Positions 45,745 to 59,072 of a DNA stretch of 64,000 bases are shown piece by piece. The notes beneath the pieces are model-generated. The model was not told the DNA's origin. It saw only the letters and a program-made list of their open reading frames with translations, and did not search any database. The stretch's first letter is position 1. Each line of letters starts with the position of its first letter. The position numbers were made by a program, and so were the translations under genes. The stretch is from Kappaphycus alvarezii (lineage: Eukaryota; Rhodophyta; Florideophyceae; Gigartinales; Solieriaceae): contig NADL03000027.1 in the NCBI GenBank assembly GCA_002205965.3, forward strand, positions 62,001 to 126,000, read 5' to 3'.

Positions 45745-46640
45745 TCAGTGCAGTCTGGTTGAATTAGATGGAAAGCGTGAAATTTTAACTTTATAAAGTT
45801 TCTTTGGTTTCTTAAAATTCATACATTTGCTTTGTTTCTTCGCCGAAGAACGTTGGAGGGAGATTCCATAGAGAATGGAAGATACGGAGGGTTCTACAGA
45901 GACTCCTCGAAGCAGAGTGCAGCTTTTCGAACTGCAGAATACAATCAACTCTTTTGATGGCGCCTAGATACGATAGAGCGACTGTTGGCTTTAATAACAA
46001 CGAGAAATTTCCGAACTTCAGTATCGGTGGAAGGTTTTGTTTATAAACACTACATAATTCCAACGGTATTTTCATCTCCACCTCACTCTTTGTCTAAATG
46101 TTTCGCAGCCAGTCCTTATGTGGAAAAAACTCTGTCTACATGTGAAGCGTTAACCTTTAAGCAAGGAGAACTTCGTGGGATTCTCTCCAAAGTTCTTGTA
46201 TCCGACTATCGGTTGCTCCGTTCGACTAAATTTCTTGCGGAGGGGAGAACTATAAATTCATTACTTCTTTGATACTGAAGTTAGAGACATCTTTCCTCGT
46301 GTTATCAGTAGCTCGATCGAGACAAGGGCGTATCTGGCGTTTATTTTCGTTTTCTACGAGGGCCTTTTATGAGGTACGTGCGAGAAAGAACTCGGATCGA
46401 GAGACGAAGTAATTGACTGCACCGCACGGGTGGTATCATCGATAAAACTGCAATATAGTTATTCTTTGCCAACTTCAAAAAGTCTATAGGTCCGGTAACA
46501 TCAGATTGAATAAGGTCTAAACATTTTGAACGATGTACTCAAGTGGGTAGAACGGGGTTTACTTCGTTGCATATTCCAATCATGGAACGTTTAGGTGTTA
46601 TACGAGGTTTTTTCTGTGAAGCAGAGGTAATCCAATATTT
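45745..46640 (-). pseudogene. Copia integrase remnant (second lineage)
   Basis: Translated on minus through several frames, 46560-46440 reads CLDLIQSDVTGPIDFLKLAK, the classic copia integrase start with D-x-TGPI, and then NNYIAVLS. From 46081 to 45745 come pieces like SYLGAIKRVDCILQFEKLH, ALCFEES-like text and NVLRRRNKANV, fitting the integrase C-terminal end with its IFIGYS-like region. It is densely interrupted. Gag pieces of the same strand lie at 47.3-47.7 kb. The wording differs from the 38.9-44.2 kb copia, so this is another family. Confidence 0.45.
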
Positions 46641-47260
46641 GCAACTGACGTGGCGATCAGTCCCTCCTTACCAGGGTGCGCGAGGCGATCAAATTATATG
46701 TCAGGAAAATTAAGCTCCACTGTCATTATTGCAGTCTGTCTCGGTGGTTTACCTTGCGGCTTCAACAAGGAATAAAAGCTATTTTCGTCTAGGCTTCCTC
46801 GAAAAAGTGACCATGCCGTTTATTAAATATATCCAAACAAGTAAACACTATTCCCTCGTTCTCATTGAAATCCATTCTGATGTTCTCCTTAGAAAATTGG
46901 ATAGTGATAAGAGATTTTGGCTGAAGTAAGGGTTCCAATTGGCGAGATCACTATAAACCTGTCTTCGACTTCGACATCAATCGTTCTTCAGCTGATTGTT
47001 GATGAATTTTATTCTCCCATTTCTGCGGAGGAGCCACGCAGGTAGCTGTATCTCTTGAATACGGAAATACTCCTAACGCACCTTTCGGTTGCAGCGCAGA
47101 CGATCCAAAATCTGGATCTCTGTTCGAGGGAGAATGTGGTGGATTTTGTGAATCATTTCTTTTGTTCCGAATTTATGGAGCTTGACCTTTCATTAGCTGA
47201 AATTCTTGCTGCGGTGGTTTCGTATGCGTGTTTTCTTGGTAAAGAATTTTCCCTTTGCTC

Positions 47261-47655
47261 TTACAGGGGATTGCAATTTAACAGAGCCGAACCATTATAG
47301 TTAGAGTGCAGGGGATATTCTCGTCCAAAGTTACAATTGAAATATGTAATTCTACGGCGACCAGTAGCGCCCTGATCTACGAAAGCGATCAGCCTTCTGC
47401 TACCATAATTTATATGTGAGCAATCTCTCTTGCTCTTGCAGTAATCCTTCATAATTTGACCTAGATTTTGGAAATAGTAGCACTCATCATTTGCTTCGAA
47501 GTGGATTTTTCTTCTCCAACTTCTTGCGAGCACCAGACTTGACCAAAATTTATTTTTACTGCGGTTATTCTTGCTGTTGTTGCGAGAAAGAAGATCTTTA
47601 TTACACTTAATTTGATATGCGTGCTAATCATAGCTCCACTCCATCGCGTCTGCAA
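47261..47655 (-). pseudogene. Copia gag zinc knuckle remnant
   Basis: The frame 47533-47261 reads ECYYFQNLGQIMKDYC, a C-x2-C-x4-H-x4-C knuckle in which the second Cys is Phe and the His is Gln, then a basic KSKRDCS tail. It lies upstream (on minus) of the integrase at 45.7-46.6 kb. The knuckle could not bind zinc. Confidence 0.45.
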
Positions 47656-47759
47656 TCATAAAATAAGCTAACGATTCTGGCAACGAAACGTAGGTGTCCG
47701 TTCTGGTATGTTTCCTCGTGGACGAAAAAATGTTCGTCGAGGTTAACAGAAATGAAATA

Positions 47760-49290
47760 AGCAGCTGCAGATGCTTTTCCATGTCCTCATTACTTTCGCA
47801 TGAAAGAATATAAAGCTGGGCTTCTAGGTTTAGCTAAGCCCGCTGTATTGAACGCAAGGAACTTTAGGGAATCTCTCGAACATATTGATGATCTTTACAA
47901 GAGAAGAAGCCCCAACAATACAGCATATTTTGGTCCACCTCAAAAAGCCACGTCAGGACGTCCAAATTGAGCACAATTCTTCATATTAGAACATTTGAGC
48001 ACAGTTCACCGTAATAGGACCTATTGGATTACAAGGGACCCAGAAAGCAAATAAAAGGCTTTTAACTATATCTAAGAAGAAAAATTCAAAGGGTTAGCAA
48101 TCTGGATGGATATTATTGCCGGGTAAGACTAGAAGTAAAGTATAGGCCGCGATCGGTAAAGAAAGCGGAAAATTATCCGTTAGGGAAGCATAGAAGGGAT
48201 TTCACATCAATCAAAGAGGAGAATATTCAAAAGAGTTTGGAGCGGCTAGACTTTGGGCTGACTCCAAGCTCGCAGGGCTGGAGCAGAAATTGCTAAACTT
48301 GGCCAGATTCTTGACGAAAAATTGGCTCTGAAGGGCAATAAAGATAATGGTAATGTAATTTGCAGGTTCTTGACGGATTTTTCTTGTAAAATGACACTTT
48401 TTTTCGAAGGAATAATGGTAAGTTGCGCGCTGTGAAACCTCTTTGACAGTAAAAAGACGCTAGTCATCTTTAACGATGAAATTAGCCACTAGGATGTCCA
48501 TTCCTCGAGAAATTTTGTGAGGGAGCATTATTAATGGCCACGTTTCTAAGGCGATGTGAAAAGCTACGACCGAGCCTGAGATGGTTTTCAGCATGCGCGA
48601 ATAAATTCAAATCCTCTGCACGAGTTTTCATACTCCAGTCCCAGGGTTTTAATAACGTTCTATATTGACTTCGGAAGCGAATTAGAACCGCGGAAAGCGA
48701 ACAAGATTAATGAATTGATCGCAGTAGAACATGTAACCAGTTGTATGATTTTCTGGACAATTGAAAACACACATCTGATACCGTTACTAAGTTGATTGAA
48801 ATTAATTTAGTATCTTTCTGCTCGAGCCCTTTTCATGAATCATATCGGACCACGCCTCCAAGTTCATGGAATTTTCGTTTCAGGAGTACACGCTGGCCAA
48901 TTAGATTCAATGAGGTCTTTTATCCTCTACGCAAACATTGAGAACGGTCAAGCGGAGAGAATTGGGAGAAAAATCAAACAAGCCTTCAAAAGTTCGATCG
49001 TTAGAAACGGAGGGGAGTGGGATGAGGCCAAAAACCAGGCACCTTACGGATATCCAGGAAGCGATCACCGAAATTTTCCATTTCCGCTCTGAATTATGTA
49101 TAGAATCAACCTTGGACTTTGGCTTTCGATGCAGAAGCCCTTCTCAGGGACAAAAAATTTTACAACACCTTATTGAGATGTTCTGGGAATATGTGTACTC
49201 TCAGCGGCTTCGGAGAGATTGGACGCCGCAATCAATTGCAAGAGAAAGAACCGAGAACTTAATGTTGGGCATGAGGCGTTGCTGAACATA
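47760..49290 (+). pseudogene. Ty3/gypsy-like RT and integrase remnant
   Basis: The integrase part is clear. Around 48830-48900 a frame reads IISDHASKFMEFSFQEYTLA (middle Asp, as in TDxGSxF), then NIENGQAERIGRKIKQAFKS (Glu in GNGQAER) and IVRNGGEWDEA. The next frame (48938-49285) gives LETEGSGMRPKTRHLTDIQE and SPSQGQKILQHLIEMF. This N-G-Q-A-E-R wording belongs to Ty3/gypsy, not copia. Upstream, 47860-47960 has FRESLEHIDDLYKRRSPNN, which resembles the gypsy RT segment after YxDD (EEHLEHI). Between them little can be read. Stops are frequent. Confidence 0.5.
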
Positions 49291-52200
49291 AACCAGAAAT
49301 GGCCACGCGTTAGAAATTTTTTTCTACACCGGGCTTAGGTACCAAAGCAGATCACGTTCACTAATAGCTTACACAGTCTACTCGAAGGTTCATCTGCAAT
49401 GATGTCATCGTGCTCACGTTGTAGCGCTATCGAGAGAGGAACGAATTTATAAAAAAATTCAAGTACGTGACACCAACGATCGGGAAGGAAGAAATAGAGT
49501 AAAAAGAGATCAAGATGAAGTTTAGAAGACCAGAATTTGGAAAGTGAAATAAAAAAGCCTTTGAGGAAAATGATGGCGTCAATAAGCTGAAGAACGGACA
49601 AAAGCTGCTTCCTTCACCACCGCTTCGCGTTTAGTTTTGGAGCGATTGCAACCATTTTAGTGGAGATGTTTTTGAGACATTTCCGTCAAATCGAGGGGCA
49701 CTAGCACTTTTACTTCACGTACGGAGTGCAATAAATATCTCCATACGACCACTCTTTCTGATCTTTGGCAGATATTCTGAGCGCGTAGGATTCTCTATGG
49801 TTCGTTAGAAATTTGGAGGAAAGATTAACAATGATGAAATAGTTCTCTCCGCTTGAACTTGCAATTATTTTAATATAAACTAGCAAGGAGGGACTATGGA
49901 GGCTGAAGGGCGACCTATTGAGTAGAAGGGCCTTCTGTAAGGCAATATTTATTAGGGCGACACGGGGATCTCGAATCCACTCTTCTGTTAAGTAATCTTT
50001 CCTCTTCCCCTCAGCGAGATGCGGAAATTTTCGAAAGCTTTGGAGCCTTTTGTAGATTCCCTATATTCTCATTCGATTTAAAATTGATGCGCCAATATAT
50101 CAGTAAAAAAATCTTTAAATGGCTACTAAAGAAGTTGTAGGAGACCGTGGGATTGACAGTTCTTCGCGGACTCGCGGAAACGTTTTTTGGTGGGGGAAAC
50201 GTCTTTTATGTCCACATCATGAGTTCTTCGAGGCTCTTTTCGCAAAGTCCCGCACAGGATATGTTTCTTTTGGTGACGTTCACAGTACTGTACAAATAAG
50301 TATCAGCAGGGAAAGGTAGATGATTCTTGGATGTAGGGAAGGGAAAACACAGAAAATAAGCTTTTTATCCGTGCGCAAAAAAAGAACATAGGGAATGGAT
50401 TAGATTGCGAAGTGAGAAATATAAGAAATTATCCATCAAAATACGCAGGTGATAATAGAGTTGGGTTTTTTTAGGGTGTGGAATGAGCGCGGGTTCGAAA
50501 GGAAAGCTCGAGAAAGTAGGAGATAGCGGCACGGTAAAGGAGAGCTGGTTGTAGGTCCGGTCTTCCCCCTCGTTTTCTTTTCAGACTGTAGTAGAGTAGC
50601 CAAATATTAAGCAATTGGGATATTCTCGAGTGTTCCTAGTGCTTTTGGAAGTTACACATAAAATCGCTGGAATTGAATACAGTCGAAGATTCGTCAGATC
50701 CCAAGTGCAGTGCGTCACTTCCTATCTAGTGTTGCCAACATTATACATCTTTTTCCTTCGTAAAATCGCACAGCCACCAGCACGCGCTTTTCTGCCTCAA
50801 CATTTCCGCCACTCCAAACAAATGTTACCCGCTTTTAGCATTACACCAGTACTTAAACCCTTTAGTGCAATGAGTGATACGCGACTGAGTCAATCGACGT
50901 AAGGTATTTGCCTTGGACAATACAAAAATACACACAACAACACCTGGCGTTCGAGACGAGCTTTCTCTTTAAGGATTTTGCGATCCAGTAGCTCCAGTGT
51001 CGTCAACGACTATTCATGGGACACTGAGTCGTCACTGATGACTGTCACACTTTCCGTGGCAGGGTACCAGTTGGTAGAGCGGTGAAGAAGCTTGTCGGCT
51101 GAGGCTTTGCAGTATTCCTCCCCGTTTGTACAGACAGACCGTTTCTAATGTCCTCTGGGGGGGAAGGTGTACGACGGCGCAGTCACGAGTGCCAAAAGGC
51201 TGGATAAGTTATCTCCTGCTCAAGCGACGGTATCGGGAGACTCGTGATGCTCCACGGGAGATGCGCGAGAGTGTCCTCCTACGACACAAAAGTGGGCGGT
51301 TCCAGTTGTATGTGGACGATGGAACACGTACGCGACAAAAATAAGATACAGGTACTCCGCACGGTAGCTCCACTTGTATGTAGACGCTGAACCACAATAG
51401 CGCCAACGGCGGCACGAAGACTCGCAAAATGGTGTAACCCGAAGGTCAGGCAAAGGGAAACACGGGCGAGATAGAAACAGTAATAGACACGGTCGTCACT
51501 GACGAAGGGCTTTGACGCAAACGAGAGGTAGGGACCAAGTTCTGAGCCTGCACCGGGGTTCCTTTTTTTGTGTAGCATCACAAACTCTAGAGGTATGTAT
51601 AAAAAATAGTTGGCTATCTAAAAGTTACTAAAGTTACAGTTGCTACGGTTAACACTGAGTAAATTTAACCCTAACTCGTTACTGTCAAGCCTTGACGGCT
51701 CATGTGGGTGATAAAAATACACGAACTTGGCCAAATGGCGGGCGTGGCCTGAAACAAATCAGGGGGTTCTCATTGAGGTAGGCCCTGTCTTATAAGGGCA
51801 AATGCCATGGACGGTAGCCCTAAGGATTATAGATTGCAGCTGACAGCAGCTGATCAATAGCGACAGTCAGTTTCAAGTTAGTAATGACAGTTCTTGTCAA
51901 TAACAGTTCTCAAAGTTCGAGCGATAAGTATTCTACCCTCTCTCGGGGCGTGCATCAGTGGCATGTTGCGGTACAAGCCCTTTTTACTTCCCTAACATCT
52001 ATCCTCCCCATCCATCTACTTTCAGTGTAGTGATTAGATGAAAAGCAAAACGCACTATTTTTAAATCGAGGTATCCAAAAAATGGATTCATACGTACGGA
52101 GATAGATATTTGTCACTTGCGTTGGGGAGCAATTCAAATACGTAGGAAAAAGCAGAATTTTCCGCTTTTCCCTTTTCCGTTAGCAAATTGATTTTACGTA

Positions 52201-52431
52201 AATCATACGAACTGTACTCATTGTGGACCCTACAACATATTTTTCAAGCAATAGTTCACGTATGATAGTTACTTGAATCGGATACTAGCTATTTTATTTT
52301 CAGGCTGGCCCACAACCACAGCCTCGCCTTTAAAAATCATCCTCCAACCTATGCTAAAATCCGGATTTTTTGTCAGTTTACCCTCTCACCACTTTTGTCT
52401 CAGTACGCTCTGAATTTACCCACCAGAAATG
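49291..52431. other. Gene-free stretch
   Basis: No gene recognised. Opposed frames at 51126-51581 come from a GC-richer patch with two imperfect copies of a CCA.TTGTATGT.GACG sequence (about 51302 and 51369). A GTAC palindrome lies at about 50283-50293. Confidence 0.4.
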
Positions 52432-52662
52432 TCAGAATAGTGGTTTTGCGGCCCTGTAAAGTTTTATGTACCTCTCAGGGACCTTAAAGTCACTATATGC
52501 CTCCTCTAACATATAATAATTCGGCCTCCATAACGCCCTCCATTTGTTTATGGTGCTCGTGACCCGTAACCGTGTGCACGCTTCCATGCGCCTGACTCTT
52601 TCACTTAAGCTTGCCCGTGGCGCACGGTCTTGATAGAAACATATCAGTGCTTTGTAATCCAT
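52432..52662 (-). pseudogene. Unidentified short frame
   Basis: A 76-codon frame with a charged N-terminal half (SERVRRMEACTRLRVTS) and WRALWRPNYYMLEEAYSDF. Composition is protein-like and better than in the surrounding AT-rich DNA, but I do not recognise it. It may be a fragment of a transposon protein. Confidence 0.2.
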
Positions 52663-55099
52663 AAAAACGCTTAAGGAAAAGAGTTACATGTCACTCAAGG
52701 ACAGTAATAGTCCGTAGTCTTGTTTAAGGAGTGCCTATGTCGCACGCTTATAGTAATGTAAGGCATCCGTAGTCCGTAGAAGGGCTTTATTAATTTGAAA
52801 CTCTTTTCATCTGGAGGTGAGAATGAGGGTGGCAGTTCACATTTCTGCAAATTTCGTCTGAAGACTGAAGAAGAACTTGGCTGACATCTTTCTCCAAATC
52901 GAAATTTGTGAATTGCCACGGGTAAAGAGATGAGTTGATCTAATATTTTCGAAAATTTGTAGATTTACGAACAGGTCTATTTTTATCCTTTCAAGATGAC
53001 CCTGTGCAGTGAACTGATCTTTGAAGACGAGTCTGCCAATTCAATGTTTTTGATGTCCAGAAAGAACCAATCATTTAGATTTTTTAGCTTTTTTTTGTAA
53101 AGTACGACTTAGGAGATGTAGTCCAAAATCTTCTATCAAAAGGCCTTGCATTTTTGTGCGGTTTTCATTCAGAAAGAAAGAATGAATGTGAGGTAAATTT
53201 ATATGAGGATCCTTGGAAGGAAAATCTCCAGGGTTAAACAAGATTTTTCTGCGGGATCTACGAATGAAGGTTGTTTACATGTACTACAGGGTTGCAGAGA
53301 ATATTTTAAGTGCAGATAAATAAGGTCCAAGTTCTTTCTGACGGACGAAGATTTATCAATAAGAAGTTTGAGTCGGTCCCATCCCTATTGATAAGAGCTT
53401 ATTTAAATTCAACACGTAAGAATCATTAAGGCCCAAGCAATTGATATGCCCCATTTCACGATAAATTAGTACTTCGAAACTTCGAAATTAGTTCGTAGTT
53501 AAAAGTAGAACAAAAAGGAAAATTGGGCTGAATTCCTTTGTAATGCGACTCAGAAGTTAAATGGTTCTATTTCTCCAACATTAAGGGATATGGTGCGCAT
53601 TCATTCTGCCTGATCGGTTATAAATGTATTCAAATAAGGGAAGCGAGGAGACAAGAAAAGTGGAGATAAGACCATCTGCGATCATTGTATCGCTTATAGC
53701 TTTAACGCAAATGAAGATGTGATATGAAGGTATAGTTTTGGATATTCTAGGGAAAATTTGAGCAAAATTCTGCGCAGCTGTTCATGGTATTATTTGCAAC
53801 CCCAATGCTAATTATGGATTTCATCACCTGAGATCAAGTTTGATAGCTGCCACATTACGTGGTACTTTTGAAGTCAGGATGGCACAAATTAAAAGTTATA
53901 GTATTTTTACTGATATAATTTCAATTATTTTATCCTCCACAATCAAATGTGTATGCAAAAGCTTAAAATTATAATACAAAGGCGGGACTTCCACTGTCCT
54001 GTAAAAGGCCCAATTGGGGATGATTTGAAGCCTACCGGGGAAGATTCCAGCACCTCATGTGCAAGTTATTTGTTCACTTAGACTTTTTGTACAGCGTTGT
54101 ACCGCTTTTTCAATACAGCAATCAAAAAAATCATGTTCTTCACGCTGTATACTTTCATTATGTATGCTGCACAACGTAACATACTCTTTCCTACTCTCGC
54201 AAAAGGCTCCCGTCCCACTCTCCCACGGCGTATGATGTTACAGTCAGAAGTCCATATAGTCCAGGCATCGTACGTCGTGCGACAAAAGCGCTCAGCGCTC
54301 GTGTGATGCCTGGACAGGTGAGAAACCGCCGATATCGACAAGATAAAAGTCCACTTCTCGCCAACACCGGAATGCTCTGGAATTGGACTCGCCTAACCCG
54401 CTCCCTTCGCTCGGCTTGCAACTTTTGCCGCTAGCATTTGACACGTTTTGTGCCTTCTCCACGCGAACCGCAACTGTTATCAAAGAACAGGCGACACGGA
54501 GATAGTAGCGGTCCGACTCAATTCTGTTACAACTGTGACAATGTCTGAGCGCTGTGATTTGGTGAAGCATAGCCGCTACGAGTTTTGCCCGCATTGTAGC
54601 AGTCCAGGGCGTCCAAATGGTCATATAGTAATGCTTTGTAAAGTAGTTTTGCGGTCACCCCTTAACGAGTGAATAAAGTTGTTCATAATAACTTCGTCCC
54701 CAATACAGTGAGTTGTTTTACTTTGATAATTTTATGTCTACAGTAGTACTCATAGGTTCTAAAGGCTAACATCTAAAACTTTGGCGATGAGGTATCGTCA
54801 TGAGCCGTACCTCCGAGTTAGGTACAATGCACGTTGCCGTGAGCCTTAATGTAAGGAAGATAAACTTCCAACGAAACAAAAAACCTTTTTTTCAAACCGT
54901 TTAGCAGAAGAATACACCCTCCCCGACTGTGACCCTTTCTTTCATTTCATCTGGAAAAAACTGAGCGATCCTTGTTCTTCACAATCACTTGGATCGCACT
55001 ACCACTCTTGATTGACTTCCCTCTCCTCCAAATGGCAACTAAATGACCCATTCTCTTTCTTTTATTTCCTCTGACAGCGATACAAAACTTGCAGTGATC
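52663..55099. other. Gene-free AT-rich stretch
   Basis: Nothing recognised. From 52.9 to 54.0 kb no frame of note is open. Frames on both strands at 54.1-54.7 kb overlap each other and have no motifs. Confidence 0.45.
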
Positions 55100-55930
55100 T
55101 TGGGCGCGCAGGGGTCCAACTCCTCTCAATTTCTAAATTATTATCAGTACTGTCCAGGCTAAATACGCCCGCTTCTTGTAGCTTCCCCCCCTGTCTACCA
55201 GCACTTCCGTCGGAACCCCGCAATGACCCGCAATCTGTATATGGTCAAGCTCTACTGGATGAGAATCAACGGAAGTTGTATTTGATACGTATCCAGGATT
55301 TGTACTGCTCCAGCGAATAAAATAGAGGGATCTCTTTGACATGCGCCGCTTGTGGTACATCCCAGTATCCTTAGTATATCTTCATCTGTCCCCTGTCCAC
55401 TCTTTCGCAGCATTGTAAGTCTGTCGGAATGTGATGAAATGTACATTGAATCGCATAAGTCTGCAAACGTGGCAAACTTGATGAAGAACACAGCTCTTGG
55501 TTATTAACGGTACCGCGTCTCTGAAACACTCGGATAGAAAACCGCATCTTTTCAGAAGGTGGAGTTTCCTTAATGGCGCGCGCCACATCCGAAAACTCGG
55601 CACCGTCACAAGGCATCCTCACCTGAATTATTACCGTATACAGTATGGGTGTCAGAAAAACACCTTCTCAGACTTCTATGATTCCCGTATATTTGTTTTC
55701 TGTGAGCATCGGGTATACCGGAAGCCCAACCAAGTTGAGTCCCATGTCACTGCATTGGGTGGATGGAGAGTTGGACCCATACCAAGCAGTACTTCATTCC
55801 TTGAGACTCACATTTGCCAATAATTCATCCCGAAACCTCCGAAATGGCTCGCAGAGAGGCAGAAGTCCACACATCACCGAACAGCCGAGAAGATACAGTG
55901 CTACAGGAAACAGCTTGAAAAGAGCATATC
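55100..55930 (-). pseudogene. Unidentified broken gene
   Basis: Pieces in different minus frames read as one protein: an N-terminal part near 55930-55650 with LLGCSVMCGLLPLCEPFRRF and LNLVGLPVYPMLTENKYTG, then 55622-55371 with MPCDGAEFSDVARAIKETPP and SEKMRFSIRVF, an adjacent frame with CHVCRLMRFNVHFITFRQTY, and 55360-55133 with RWSSTNPGYVSNTTSVDSHP. Frame changes near 55500 and 55370. I do not recognise a family; it has no RT, integrase or DDE features. It could be an element's accessory protein or a dead host gene. Confidence 0.3.
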
Positions 55931-56429
55931 CTTAATGATCGATTTTAAAGTGCGGTTTATCGCACATTACCTTTTCAATCTTGTAGTTCATGCGCTTATT
56001 GCTTAAAACCTATAATGAACACATAGCAATGTTTAGGGCGACGTTCTTGTAATCTCCATAAAGTTTCATCCAAAATGGATTTGAAATGACGGAGCTAGGG
56101 AGCATTGAATTCAAGCCCCAGAAGGGGTTAAAAGGGGTTGCAAAAGAGTCTTATTTCCATAAAATCGCACCCAATGTACGCATATTTACTATTGAAACAT
56201 CTACCTATGCACTAAGATGTTCCCCTCCGCTTCGATTTTTGTAATGAACTTCCCTCATTTTCACCTGGCCGTCTCCTAGACGACTGTACAGACCCAACGC
56301 TTGACCTTGTTCTCTACCCCGTCACCGACTCAGCAACAATTGTCTCTTGCCTTCCATTCTCCTCTATCTTCAGTGAGCTTTCATTATCCTGCTCCAAACT
56401 CTGATAATCCCTTCTATCCTGACTCCCAT
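55931..56429. other. No recognisable gene
   Basis: AT-rich sequence between the unidentified broken gene and the C-terminal end of the piggyBac-like transposase. It holds only short frames. Confidence 0.35.
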
Positions 56430-59072
56430 TTACTTCGTCTGCGTTGTTCGTACCACCTGTATATCTTGAAGCAACCCTCGCTGGAATTGAACGCGCTTCC
56501 AAAACCTTAGAACTGTGCCAGATCTGCGCACAACTTTTACGATAACTAGGGGGACCTTGAGACAAAGGTGAACGTTACAAACAGTACACTTGAACATTGT
56601 CCGATGTCCACTGTACCCATTACCGTGTTGACCGCATAGTGCATAATGATTTAATGGTCCATGTCTCGTATGGTGTCCTCTAACAGAAAGACGAAGTGCA
56701 ACACCCTCTGTTGAGTTGAATAACTTCAAACGATTGCGCTTCGTAGAAAGTGCAAAGGGCAATCAAGGGCTGAGCTTCTTCGTTAGAAGTTTCGACTGCG
56801 TTAGCAACAGCCCCATCCTCTCCACCACTCTGAAGTGGGTACTAGGGGCATAGTTCAATAACTCCTGCGCTACATCGAACATAAAATCAGCTGTTGATTG
56901 AAATCGTTCAATGCATTTCGATACGCTTCAATAGAACGGAAGCGCTGGTCGGAATCCAGTAAATCTTCCCTTTGCAACATCCTCCATCCAATAAAGCTAT
57001 TCACAGCAAATGTCTTTAGAATTTGCGAAACTAACTTTTTGCTCCCACTTTAAATGAGATGTTGAGCTGCGCAAAATAGCTCGTTTCTGTGTGGCACCAC
57101 CTACACCTGCTTTTGTCTTCGAGTAAAATTTTGGTTAGCATGCTTAAATAGCTTGAAAGGAACAAAACAACCATTTTTAACGATGTTTTCGTCCACGATC
57201 TTCCAAAATTATGGCGTGTATTCAATGGTGCTTTGAAGTCGTTGTCAACAAAGGGAGGAATAGCCAAAGGGTCACGGTGCGCCCATTCTACAGGAGAGCT
57301 TCCAATTCCTAGTAAATTTTGATGAAAACTTTGTCTTGCGTGCCCTGAAACTCAAACAATCACTGAGGACAATAACCTGGTCTCCTCAGCTGCTACATAA
57401 TGACAAAAAGAAACTTTCAACACCATTGCTTGGTGTATTAATCGACCCATGTGCTCCTTTGGTATGTAATTCTTAAAATTATCATCCCCAAACTCGCACC
57501 TTACAACGCCTGGTGTTGAATGACAAATCGTATTTTTGAAGCAACCTTGGTTTTTATTTCAACGGATGCTAAAAACAACCTCTCGCTCTCAAAACATTCC
57601 AGTGGAACAGTTGAATTCCACTCAACAGACTCGGAGATTTCCAAGACAGCTATACAATCCGGGAGCAAGCTATGTATCTAGCTTTTTTCGTAGCCAACAT
57701 ACCAACATCGACTACAATTTGACGTAGCTCATGGCGTTAATGGCACTAACAACAGCCGGTTCATTAGCAGTACCTCGCATCATAGCTTCAGTCGAGATCT
57801 TAGAACTGAACTAACCATTGTGCAAAACCCTATACCACTCCGCGAGAGTTTTTTCAGAACCTTGTGTCTCACTTAGACCCAAAAGTACCCTCAAACTTCC
57901 GAAGGACACAATGAACCAGCGTTCGTCGCAGTCAGTTTAAACTTACGGCAAATAAACCAATCTGTGCATCGTTGCTTAAAAGTCAAAACATCGCAAACCG
58001 ACCCAATCCTATCTTCTAAAGTCCGATAAAGCTGTGAAAGCAGATCATCATCAGACTTGGCCCCACTGAAAGGGTAGATGCTAGATTATTGTTGGACTCG
58101 GCACAGAAATCCATGTATTCAGACTGTTTTGAAGACCAGTCGGGACAGCACACATGCAAGCGTAAGACTTGCAAAACTTTTCCGTCCCACGCTCACAAAC
58201 AGCAATTGCTATGACGCAATTAGTACGATACCTCTCCAGCACTTCTTAACTGCTTGGAGGCAAAGAACACATCAGGACCCATCTCCGGACTATCGTCGAT
58301 AGCAAACTCTTTCCTCCTGTCCGAAAACAGATCCAGTCCGCCACTCTGCCACTGTCCCATCAGAAGTATTGGTGATGGAATCTTGCGTTTCGCTCGATTG
58401 CGCAGCATTACTCTACTTGTTGAAGGGCTACCATTGAATCATCTGTAACCTTGACGTTGACCCTGCATTCTCCACATTCCCAGAGCCTTCCGCCACTACC
58501 ACGCCCTCCCTACCCTCCTCGATTCTTCCCGATAAGGATTGAGGTAGGACTTTGCCACAAAAGGATGGCATCTAAGCATGTGCTCTGGCATCACAAATAC
58601 GGCACAGAGACCAAACTCCGTCAATGCCTTCACAAAAGACTCCTTCCCATACCCCCTATCTGCTGTCAAAATACAATCTACCAAAGATCCCTCTCTACGA
58701 CCATCCAAGAGCTTCTCGCGAAGCTTTCTTAATCACTCGTCATGCGGCTCCCCCTTCGTCTAAATCTGATTACCAGCGTTTCCGTAAACAAGGCGTCAGC
58801 GCCTGCATCTACTGAATACCCCTTCTCGTCAGCTTTCCTCTGGCTCAATGTCTTCACCTGATTGTCGGCGGCTCTTGTCCCGAAAAGATCATCATCCAAA
58901 GTTGCAAGAAGATGGAGAGCTACAAAGAAAATTCGTCTTGTCTCAATGAACGCTACTGTTTCAACCTCAATTGAATGTTGCTTTGGTCCCTTTGTGACGC
59001 CCATGTCTACCACCACTGTTCTCCTTCAAGTCGCTGGATACGCTAATACTCTTGGCGAAATCATTCTATTAC
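56430..59072 (-). pseudogene. piggyBac-like transposase remnant, C-terminal two thirds
   Basis: On minus, from the copia insertion point at 59072: a frame with KGPKQHSIEVETVAFIETRR, then DDLFGTRAADNQVKTLSQRK (58729-59016). The frame 58708-58496 carries CILTADRGYGKESFVKALTE and FVMPEHMLRCHPFVAKSYLN, which resembles the DDE transposase stretch with an Asp before a partner-strand segment. Decayed parts run through 58.4-57.0 kb. The end (56762-56430) has HYALCGQHGNGYSGHRTMFK and CTVCNVHLC, a Cys/His-rich finger like the C-terminal RING-type finger of piggyBac proteins. Many stops occur. The family call rests on motif style only. The N-terminal part probably lies beyond 63676, on the other side of the copia. 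Confidence 0.4.
59068..59072. repeat. Target-site duplication ATTAC, left
   Basis: ATTAC directly before the left LTR, repeated at 63676-63680 directly after the right LTR. Five bases is the usual copia duplication length. Confidence 0.8.

Noticed and set aside
51302-51400. Two similar CCA.TTGTATGT.GACG segments that could be a repeat array or CRISPR-like spacing
   Set aside because: Only two imperfect units, and the genome is eukaryotic; no array.
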